Source: Vulcanimicrobiota bacterium (GTDB lineage Bacteria; Vulcanimicrobiota; Vulcanimicrobiia; Eremiobacterales; Eremiobacteraceae). Taken from it: 19,093 nucleotides of DNA. A model generated the notes under the pieces. The model saw only the letters and a list, made by a program, of their open reading frames with translations, did not search any database and was not told where the DNA came from. Each line of letters starts with the position of its first letter. The stretch's first letter is position 1. Of this stretch, positions 1 to 6,023 are shown piece by piece. Made by a program: the position numbers and the translations under genes. Location of the stretch: NCBI GenBank assembly GCA_019232725.1, contig JAFANK010000261.1:1-19093 (forward strand), read 5' to 3'.

Positions 1-1
1 T

Positions 2-238
2 GGCAACGGCGCGTGGCTTCGCGGCGGGTATCGCAACTCAGACGGGAATGCCGAGAGTCTAACGATAGCACGCCACGTTGATTGGGTGGGGTGGAAATCG
101 CTTAAAGTCGCGATTCCACCGCAAGCGTCATGGCCGATCACCTGGACGCGGCTGTATCTCGTCGAGTCGTCGAAGGAAGCAAAAGAGCAGGGCTCGATTT
201 GGTTTCGCAACCTTGCGTTCGTCTATCCAGGACCCTGA
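2..238 (+). CDS. C-terminal end of a probable secreted phosphodiester glycosidase-like protein (partial)
   Basis: An open frame runs from base 2 to a TGA at 236-238, giving the last 78 residues of a protein that begins outside the window. The visible part is rich in Trp, Gly and aromatic residues (WLRGGYRNSDGN, then VDWVGWKSLKVAIPP, ending IWFRNLAFVYPGP). This resembles the beta-sandwich, carbohydrate-binding-like tail of secreted phosphodiester glycosidase-family proteins: an LRG-Y-D-G segment, then a D-W-GW-V-P segment, then a strand ending in an 'iwfr.l' motif. The family call rests on remembered pattern only, and no catalytic part is in view. The product is probably extracytoplasmic. The stop is followed by a 57-base gap of repeats before the end of the convergent minus-strand gene. 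Confidence 0.5.
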   Translation, partial: GNGAWLRGGYRNSDGNAESLTIARHVDWVGWKSLKVAIPPQASWPITWTRLYLVESSKEAKEQGSIWFRNLAFVYPGP

Positions 239-247
239 ATTGTGAGT

Positions 248-280
248 GGTCAGCTCTCTAAGTGTAGGTCAGCTCTCTAA
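248..280. repeat. Two 14-bp direct repeats, 19-bp period
   Basis: The 14-mer GGTCAGCTCTCTAA occurs at 248-261 and again at 267-280, separated by GTGTA. It lies immediately after the stop of the first gene and before a pair of strong hairpins. Two copies are too few for a CRISPR array. It looks like part of a small intergenic repeat element (REP/BIME-like). Confidence 0.6.
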
Positions 281-285
281 TGTGG

Positions 286-330
286 GGGCGGCACTTTACG
301 TGCCGCCCGATCGGCTCTGAAGAGCCGACC
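286..330. repeat. Tandem perfect hairpins in a REP-like intergenic element
   Basis: Two perfect inverted repeats lie next to each other. The first has a 9-bp stem GGGCGGCAC (286-294) / GTGCCGCCC (300-308) with a 5-base loop. The second has a 7-bp stem TCGGCTC (311-317) / GAGCCGA (322-328) with a TGAA loop. There is no T-run after either stem on the plus strand, so this is not a standard rho-independent terminator for the upstream gene. The stop codon of the minus-strand gene (296-298) lies in the loop of the first hairpin. Confidence 0.6.
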
Positions 331-1153
331 CCACAAGCCTGGACGCCGACCTCGCAAGCCATGTTGTCACATCCACCGAGCGGCGCTCGTCAAAGCCCAT
401 CTCCTGTCCGTGCGGTGACTTGAGCAGGGTGTTGTGGATGGCATAACTCCCTTGCGCCACAAACCCGGTGGTTGCGTCATACCATGCCGCGCCGTCGAGG
501 TCGATGGTGCCGGGGAGGAGCTTGGGCAGATGATATTGCGCGCCAGTGATCTTGCCGCGCCCGTGGATGCGGATCCCGATGCGCGATCCGTCGATCGTGA
601 AGACCTCGTGGTCGAAGGTCGTCTCGCCGCTGCCGAGTTCGGTCGACACCAAGACGTGTGTTTGCCAGCGTTGGCCGACGTGCGCTAGCGAGCCGGGGCG
701 GAAGGGTAATTCGAAGGTTGCAGCATCTTCAAGGGCGAGCGGACCGCTCGTTATGGGCTCGTTGCTGGGCGAGAGTTTGATGTCAGCGACCGTTGTCGCC
801 CTGCTCGTGGTCTTGCGGGGAACATCCAGTTCGTCTACGTGCACGTTGACGCGCACGGTCGAGCCGTTCGCACCTGCATGCACGACACGGCCACTGGCGC
901 TCACCGTGCTGCGGCGTTCCTCATTGATGATGACGCCAGCGGCGGCGAAGCGTTGCAGCTTTTCCGGCGGCAGCCGCCAATCAATCCGGTCGACGTCATC
1001 GAGGCGTTCCTCGATAGAGTCGCCTACCTGCAGCGGCGCAAACCGTATGGTGATCGTGTCCGGAGTTGCGCCGCGCGCCAAAAGAACGCTCGCGCCGCAC
1101 GTCATGATCAGACCCGCAAGGCCGAGCAGAAGGGGTCGAGCGATGGAACGCAT
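296..1153 (-). CDS. Hypothetical exported protein
   Basis: I do not recognise this 285-residue protein. It begins with a clear signal peptide: basic MRSIARP, a hydrophobic stretch over about residues 7-26, and a probable cleavage near ARGA. The rest is polar and rich in short hydrophobic strands, with no Cys after the leader and no transmembrane segment. This suggests a soluble or surface-attached beta-rich periplasmic protein. The start is the ATG at 1153; there is no good Shine-Dalgarno, and an inverted repeat abuts the start codon. The last dozen codons read through the hairpin element at 286-328, so the native C-terminus may have been altered by that element. The gene is divergent from the gamma-glutamyltransferase gene. 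High-GC third positions fit real coding. Confidence 0.6.
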   Translation of the reverse strand: MRSIARPLLLGLAGLIMTCGASVLLARGATPDTITIRFAPLQVGDSIEERLDDVDRIDWRLPPEKLQRFAAAGVIINEERRSTVSASGRVVHAGANGSTVRVNVHVDELDVPRKTTSRATTVADIKLSPSNEPITSGPLALEDAATFELPFRPGSLAHVGQRWQTHVLVSTELGSGETTFDHEVFTIDGSRIGIRIHGRGKITGAQYHLPKLLPGTIDLDGAAWYDATTGFVAQGSYAIHNTLLKSPHGQEMGFDERRSVDVTTWLARSASRLVGSALQSRSGGT

Positions 1154-1179
1154 CTCGACATGGTTATCGGAATGTCGAG
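1154..1179. promoter_or_regulatory. 8-bp inverted repeat in the divergent intergenic region
   Basis: CTCGACAT (1154-1161) and ATGTCGAG (1172-1179) form a perfect inverted repeat with a 10-base spacer, about 18 bp centre to centre. It directly abuts the start codon of the minus-strand exported protein and lies 57 bp upstream of the plus-strand gamma-glutamyltransferase. It could be a dimeric repressor operator, or an RNA hairpin covering the ribosome site of the minus-strand gene. Either role is inferred from position only. Confidence 0.4.
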
Positions 1180-1236
1180 CGGGAGAACACGCCCCAGGCT
1201 GCGCACCTGTGCGTTCATGCCGCAGACCAGATACCT

Positions 1237-2856
1237 ATGACGAGTGACGCATATCCGGGCCGCCCGGCCGCGCTTGGCAGCCGGGGCATGGTCACCGCGC
1301 CGCACGCGCTTGCGGCGCAGGCCGGTGTCACGACGCTCACAAACGGCGGCAACGCAGCGGACGCCGCCATCGCCATCGCCGCAAGCCTCACCGCGCTCTA
1401 CCCGCACATGACCGGCATAGGTGGCGATGCGTTCTTCCTTTATTACGATGCAGCGTCGGACGCCATCCACGCCTACAACGGTTCAGGCGCGGCCGCGCAC
1501 GAGGCCACGCTGGACTTCTATGCGGCGCGCAAAGACAGCCACATACCTGAGCGTAGCGGTGCAGCAGTGCTGACCGTTCCCGGAGCGGTCGACGCATGGT
1601 ATGCGCTGCACGAGCGTTTCGGAACCCTGACGATGGAGAGCATCCTCGCGCCGGCGATCGGCTACGCGCAGGCGGGTGCGCCGGCTGCGCGAAGTTTCGT
1701 CGCCGCAATCCACCGGTTGCGTGACATGTTATCGCAAGACGACGCCGCTCGAGTGCTGCTGGTCGAGCACGGTCCACGCCGCACCGGCGATCGCTTCGCA
1801 AATCCCGCGCTTGCCCAAACGCTGCGCGAAATCGCCAAGGGCGGTCGCCGCTATTGGTACGAGGGCGAGGCGGCAGCTGCCATCGATCGCTGCTGCCGGT
1901 CGGTGGGCAGCCCCTTACGTGCGCGCGATCTTGCAGCCCATCGCGGGCTTTTCACACAACCGTGCCGCGGGCACTTTTTCGGATGCGCATCGCTCACTAT
2001 GCCACCCAACTCACAGGGCATCGCCGCACTCGTGGCCCAGCAGACGTACGAGGCCTACTGCGAGCAGCACGGCGACCTGCAACTCGCTGATGGCAGCGCG
2101 CAGCGCGTGCACGCGCAGTCAGAGGCTATCGGATACGCCTATGCAGATCGCGATGCATGCGTTGGCGATCCGCGCGACGCGGCGCCATGGGCCCCGTTGT
2201 TGGATGGCGCCCACACGCGTGCGCTGGCGCAGGCGATCGACCCCAACGCTTTGGCCCAAGAGCCTGTTGCGCATGTCGACGCAGGCGATACGGCGTACTT
2301 CGCCTGCGTGGACAGCGGCGGCAATGCCGTTTCGTTCATCCAATCGTTGTTCCACTCGTTCGGCGCAGGCGTTGTCGTGCCCGAGCTCGGCATCGCTTTG
2401 CAAAACCGCGGTACGGCGTTCGAGCTCACCGCCGGCACGCTGCGTTCGCTTGTGCCCGGACGACGGCCGTTCCACACGCTCATGCCGTGCATGCTGTTAC
2501 GTGACGGACGTCCGTGGCTTGTCTATGGATCCATGGGCGGTGAGGGCCAGCCGCAAACGGCGCTCCAGCTCACGACGCGCATCCTCGTGGATGGTCACGA
2601 TCCGCAGACCGCCATTGAAGCGCCTCGCTGGCGCTTTACGCGCGATGCAACAGCTGAACCAGCGCAGCTCCATCTTGAGGCACGCTTCTCGCAGGCATGC
2701 CGCGCAGGTTTGCGGGCGCGCGGTCACGAGCTGCACGTGCTCGGTGACTTCGATGAATCGATGGGCCACGCGGGAGCGATTTGCATCGACCGCGAGCGCG
2801 GCGTCCTGGTCGGCGGCGCGGATCCGCGCGGCGACGGCGCGGCGCTCGGTCTGTAG
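1237..2856 (+). CDS. ggt: Gamma-glutamyltransferase family protein
   Basis: This 539-residue Ntn-hydrolase would cleave or transfer gamma-glutamyl groups, as from glutathione, and would mature by autocleavage before a Thr. Family landmarks are in order: RGMVTAPHALAA near residue 16; GGNAADAA; TGIGGDAF; then the autocleavage site DAGDTAYF with Thr352 as the predicted nucleophile; GIALQNRG; PGRRPFHTLMP; and GSMGGEGQPQT. The GQPQT signature and the length fit the YwrD-like branch rather than the longer E. coli-type enzyme. There is no signal peptide, so it is probably cytoplasmic, unlike classical periplasmic GGT. The ATG at 1237 is taken because the first conserved block starts about 16 residues later; the ribosome site is weak. 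The enzyme family is secure; the true substrate is not. Confidence 0.92.
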   Translation: MTSDAYPGRPAALGSRGMVTAPHALAAQAGVTTLTNGGNAADAAIAIAASLTALYPHMTGIGGDAFFLYYDAASDAIHAYNGSGAAAHEATLDFYAARKDSHIPERSGAAVLTVPGAVDAWYALHERFGTLTMESILAPAIGYAQAGAPAARSFVAAIHRLRDMLSQDDAARVLLVEHGPRRTGDRFANPALAQTLREIAKGGRRYWYEGEAAAAIDRCCRSVGSPLRARDLAAHRGLFTQPCRGHFFGCASLTMPPNSQGIAALVAQQTYEAYCEQHGDLQLADGSAQRVHAQSEAIGYAYADRDACVGDPRDAAPWAPLLDGAHTRALAQAIDPNALAQEPVAHVDAGDTAYFACVDSGGNAVSFIQSLFHSFGAGVVVPELGIALQNRGTAFELTAGTLRSLVPGRRPFHTLMPCMLLRDGRPWLVYGSMGGEGQPQTALQLTTRILVDGHDPQTAIEAPRWRFTRDATAEPAQLHLEARFSQACRAGLRARGHELHVLGDFDESMGHAGAICIDRERGVLVGGADPRGDGAALGL

Positions 2857-2864
2857 ACGCACAA

Positions 2865-2902
2865 GGCACAAAACAGAAGAGGCCGCGCATTCCGCCGGCC
2901 TC
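2865..2902 (-). terminator. Rho-independent terminator of the sigma/anti-sigma operon
   Basis: GAGGCCG (2879-2885) and CGGCCTC (2896-2902) form a 7-bp GC-rich stem with a 10-base loop. Read on the minus strand, the stem is followed by TTCTGTTTTGTG, a T-rich tail. It lies 28 bp beyond the stop of the anti-sigma gene. On the plus strand the tail is weaker, so it may act only partly for the convergent gamma-glutamyltransferase gene. Confidence 0.7.
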
Positions 2903-2929
2903 GCTGCTGTCGTTCCTTGTAGACGTCGT

Positions 2930-3841
2930 CTATTTGATGTGTGACTTGCTGTGTTTGCCGCCCGTCAGCGTCTCGCGGATCACCGCGTCCTGCGTGATGC
3001 GCACGCCGTGGCCCGCCAGAACGCTGAAGCTCCGGCCTGGCATGTGGACCGCGACGCTGCCTGCGGTCACGGCAAGATTGGTTGTGTCCGTGCTCGCGGT
3101 GACCGAAAAAGTGGTTCCGGTCGGCACGAACGTCGCTTGCGCCGTTGCGACGTGCACGGGTGAGACATCGCGATGCAAGATCTCGTTGATGCGCAGCGTG
3201 CCGCGGCGCAGTTTCAGGAATACTGCATCGGCAGCGCCTGTCGCCTTATCGTAATGAAGCCGGCTCACCTGAACCTCGGCGCCGGTCTGCAAGGTCAGCG
3301 CAAGGTGCGGGGTGATGGCCACAATGGCCGGCTGTGCGCCTTCAGGCCGGAGAACCTCACCCGTCGAGATCGGCGTATCTGCTTCAGCGACTTCTCGCGG
3401 CTGGTTGTTCGGTGCGACCGCCTGGAGCACGCCTTCGACGGAAGCGGTGATCGTCTCGTCGGCCGGGCGATGGAAGTTGTTCATCAACACACCGTGGGCG
3501 ATGAAGAAGACGGCAAGACCGGCGGCCATGACGCCGCCAAGTGCGTAGGCCGGGCGCAGCATGTCGCGCCACGAGAATGATGGACGAGCAAGCTTGATGT
3601 GCCGGGTGACGCCCTCGGGCGACGTATGGAGCACGCGCTCGATGATGCGAGCTTCAAGACCACGCGGCACCGAGAGCTGTGGCACGCGATGGATGAGATC
3701 TTGGAATCGCTGCGCCTTGGCGAGCGTGCCTGCGCACGCAAAGCATGTGCGGCGGTGGCCGTTGAGCAGCGACTGCTGCGCCGGCGTGATCTGGGCGTCA
3801 AAAGATTCGTAGAGCAGGTCGAGCGCTTCAGAGCATTCCAT
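2930..3841 (-). CDS. Membrane anti-sigma factor with zinc-finger N-terminus and FecR-like domain
   Basis: This 303-residue protein has three parts. The cytoplasmic N-terminus carries an anti-sigma zinc-finger pattern: Cys3, then His29-x3-Cys33-x2-Cys36. One transmembrane helix lies at about residues 97-119. The extracytoplasmic part (about 165-290) resembles a FecR domain: LKLRRGTLRI, a VATAQATFVPTGTTFSV strand pair, then VTAGSVAVHMPGRSFSVLAGHGV. It should hold the adjacent ECF sigma factor inactive and release it on an envelope signal. It begins 14 bp after the sigma stop, with a good ribosome site (GAAGGTAG) about 6 bases before the ATG, so the two genes are co-transcribed and probably co-translated. 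The C-terminus is a basic, polar tail. The signal and regulon cannot be read from the sequence. Confidence 0.85.
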   Translation of the reverse strand: MECSEALDLLYESFDAQITPAQQSLLNGHRRTCFACAGTLAKAQRFQDLIHRVPQLSVPRGLEARIIERVLHTSPEGVTRHIKLARPSFSWRDMLRPAYALGGVMAAGLAVFFIAHGVLMNNFHRPADETITASVEGVLQAVAPNNQPREVAEADTPISTGEVLRPEGAQPAIVAITPHLALTLQTGAEVQVSRLHYDKATGAADAVFLKLRRGTLRINEILHRDVSPVHVATAQATFVPTGTTFSVTASTDTTNLAVTAGSVAVHMPGRSFSVLAGHGVRITQDAVIRETLTGGKHSKSHIK

Positions 3842-3855
3842 TCGCGTCTACCTTC

Positions 3856-4467
3856 CTACACCAAAAGCGGGTCGAGCCAAACCTGCAGCCTGCGTTTTGC
3901 CCGGCACAGGTTGGTGCGCGCTGCTTGTTCGTTCATGCCCAAAACGTCGGCGATCTCCCCGTATGACAGCCCCTGCAGTTCCCGTAAGATAAACACCATG
4001 CGCTGCTGGCTGGGCAGCGCACGCAAACCATCCTCGAGCGCGCGGAACGTCTCGCCGCGCTGCGCCATGACGTCCGGCCGCTCGTCGTCTCTGACCACAA
4101 GGTCCGCCTCGTTCACTTCGTCGATGTCGGCGGCCTGATTCCCGGCACGGCTTTGATAGGTCAGACAGACGTTCACGCACACCCGGTACAGCCATGACGA
4201 GACCTTGCTCCGGCCCGAGAAGGTCTTGGCATGCTGGTAGGCCCGCAGGAAGGTCTCTTGGACCAGATCCTCGGCCGCTGATGCGTTGTAGCGATACGCT
4301 ACGTTGTAGAGCATTCGGGTGTATCGTTTGACTAACTCCGCGAAGGCCTCGCCGTCGCCATTGGCGACCTTGGTCATGAGCTCGACGTCGAGATTATTCG
4401 AGACGGGCTCTAGGTGATACGACCGTACGGCCCCGGGGATTGTTACACCCAAGAAGAACGGTAACAT
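3856..4467 (-). CDS. ECF-type RNA polymerase sigma factor
   Basis: This 203-residue sigma-70 family protein has region 2 (about residues 27-105: ELMTKVANGDGEAFAELVKRY, then EDLVQETFLRAYQHAKTF and SSWLYRVCVNVCL) and region 4 (about 140-198: LRALPSQQRMVFILRELQ, then GLSYGEIADVLGMNEQAARTNLCRAKRRL, a helix-turn-helix). Regions 1 and 3 are absent, which defines the ECF group. The first 24 residues before region 2 are not conserved, and the ribosome site is poor. No other good start exists between there and the internal ATG at 4377, which would cut into region 2, so the start is uncertain. Followed by its anti-sigma factor in the same operon. No ECF promoter motif is convincing upstream, so autoregulation is not shown. 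Confidence 0.93.
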   Translation of the reverse strand: MLPFFLGVTIPGAVRSYHLEPVSNNLDVELMTKVANGDGEAFAELVKRYTRMLYNVAYRYNASAAEDLVQETFLRAYQHAKTFSGRSKVSSWLYRVCVNVCLTYQSRAGNQAADIDEVNEADLVVRDDERPDVMAQRGETFRALEDGLRALPSQQRMVFILRELQGLSYGEIADVLGMNEQAARTNLCRAKRRLQVWLDPLLV

Positions 4468-4736
4468 CGGCTTTTCAGCTCACCAACTCGTGGGTTCTCC
4501 GCATTGTGACTGTCGGCACAAGCCCCCAAATCGACCCGCGGCTCGGGCTTGCGCGGACGAGAAGCCACCGCTTGATGTATCGGGCTGCAGCTTCTCGGAC
4601 CTTATCGGTACAACCAAATATGAGCCAGGGCACGAACGCTACTGCCAGGCCCCAGGCTTCGCCTGCCGGCCCAAAGAACGGTGACCGCCACCACGCTTGC
4701 CGCGGTGGTCGTTAGTGGCCGCCAGGTTCCGTATAC
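4468..4736. other. Divergent intergenic region (269 bp), no clear gene
   Basis: This separates the divergent sigma-factor and Fic-fusion genes and must hold both promoters, but I see no convincing -35/-10 pair. An imperfect GC-rich hairpin (CCACC ... GGTGG) lies near 4688-4710, shortly before the Fic start. A 52-codon minus-strand frame with a GTG start (4633 to 4475) ends 7 bases before the sigma ATG. It has a hydrophobic start and a basic middle but no good ribosome site, and is left unannotated. Frames read on the plus strand here have no recognisable content. Confidence 0.5.
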
Positions 4737-5933
4737 GTGCGCAACCTCATACTTGAAGAGCTGAGCGACGCCCTCGACGACCGTAGCGGACAGTTCCGCT
4801 ACTTTTTTGTGGTGCCGGCGGGACGTGTCGAGCCCTATGCCGCCGACGATCCGCTTGCGCTCGAAGCCTCTGCGCGCCGCGACGCGCTTGCCATCCACCC
4901 ATTGTCCCACGCAGATGCGCATCAGCTCGTGGTCGACTTCATATCCACCTTGAGCGATGGGGCGCTTGCCGAGAAACTGCGCGGGGCCGTCGCCGGAGCA
5001 GCACCGTCTGGCCGCTTTCTGCAAGTCTTACGAGCCTATCCGCGGGCGCGTCGCTCGTGGCTTTCGTACCGAGCACGGCGCCTGGAAGCTATCGCCCTCG
5101 AGTGGCTGCGCGAGCATGGTGTGGATATCGGCAGTCTCGGCCTAGACCGGCCGGCCCGCGCGCAAGAAGATGCGACGGGTTTGCGCTTCGATCCATCTTT
5201 AGATGAGCGGCTCGAGCATGTGCGCGCTCGTGCGCTCGCCTTTGCCGCATCGCCGTTCGCGGCGTCCGCGCGGGCCGAGTGCCGCCATGCAATGCGGATC
5301 GACGAGATCTATCATTCTAATGCCGTGCGTGGGAACCGGCTGACGCGAGAGCAGACAGAAGAGCTGGTCGTCCGGGGCACGACCGTCGGGGCGCTGACGC
5401 TGCGCGAACACCTCGAGGCGGTGAACCTCAACCGTGCGCTCGACCGGGCCGAGCAATTGGCCCTTGCGGACGCGCCGCTCACCGAGCACGGTATCCGCGA
5501 GCTGCATGCATGTCTGTTCGCTTCGATCGACGACGAAAATGCCGGCTTATACCGGCGCATCGATACGAGGCTGGTCGGCCGTGACTATTTGCCGCCGGAA
5601 AGCGTGCTCGTGCCCGCGCTGTTGCGCGAGTTCACCGAGTGGCTCGAGGAGACGGGTGCTGATCCCGTCGCGCGCGCGACTGCAGCACAGGCCAAGATCT
5701 TGAGCATCTCGCCGTTTCTCGACGGCAACGGTCGTGTGGGCAGGCTCCTCTCCAACCTGATCTTATGCGCTGCTGACTATCCACAGGCGATCGTCCGGCT
5801 GGAGGACAGCGCGCGCTACTATGACGGATTGCGTCAATCCGACGGTGGCGACATGTCGATCTTGCTCGGCCTGATGATCGATCGCGTCGAAGCAAGTCTG
5901 GTTCAGCTCGAGGCCGCTCTCACCCCACGCTGA
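4737..5933 (+). CDS. UPF0158-Fic domain fusion protein with a substituted Fic active site
   Basis: This 398-residue protein has two parts. Residues 1-135 resemble UPF0158, a family of unknown function: LSDALDDRSGQFRYFF, then HQLVVDFISTL, GRFLQVLRAYPRARRSWLSY and ALEWLREHGVDI. Residues 180-390 are a Fic fold: DEIYHSNAVRGNRLTREQTEELV, HLEAVNLNRAL, AGLYRRIDTRLVG, then the Fic loop. Fic enzymes usually transfer AMP from ATP to proteins through the motif HxFx(D/E)GNGRxxR. Here the loop reads SPFLDGNGRVGR, so the catalytic His is Ser325 while the nucleotide-binding DGNGR and Arg336 remain. The usual inhibitory S-x-x-x-E-G-N reads SNAVRGN, with Arg198 in place of Glu. The usual His before the loop is Gln318. 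AMP transfer is therefore doubtful; nucleotide binding or other chemistry is possible. GTG start; ribosome site weak. No antitoxin partner is visible. Confidence 0.82.
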   Translation: MRNLILEELSDALDDRSGQFRYFFVVPAGRVEPYAADDPLALEASARRDALAIHPLSHADAHQLVVDFISTLSDGALAEKLRGAVAGAAPSGRFLQVLRAYPRARRSWLSYRARRLEAIALEWLREHGVDIGSLGLDRPARAQEDATGLRFDPSLDERLEHVRARALAFAASPFAASARAECRHAMRIDEIYHSNAVRGNRLTREQTEELVVRGTTVGALTLREHLEAVNLNRALDRAEQLALADAPLTEHGIRELHACLFASIDDENAGLYRRIDTRLVGRDYLPPESVLVPALLREFTEWLEETGADPVARATAAQAKILSISPFLDGNGRVGRLLSNLILCAADYPQAIVRLEDSARYYDGLRQSDGGDMSILLGLMIDRVEASLVQLEAALTPR

Positions 5934-6023
5934 ATCTCGCCCAACCGGGGGCGATGGCGGCTTCAGGTCGAAGACCCTGGTCCATGGTGTGCTCTCGTTT
6001 CTCTCTGACGCAAAGCGGTTCGA

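Noticed and set aside
248..280. CRISPR-like direct repeats
   Set aside because: Only two copies of 14 bp with a 5-bp spacer, and no cas genes nearby.
1676..2944. 422-codon plus-strand frame inside the gamma-glutamyltransferase gene
   Set aside because: Shadow of a conserved gene in high-GC DNA; Arg/Ser-rich composition with no domain.
4468..5933. Fic toxin-antitoxin module
   Set aside because: No antitoxin-like gene with the inhibitory motif is adjacent, and the toxin active-site His is missing.
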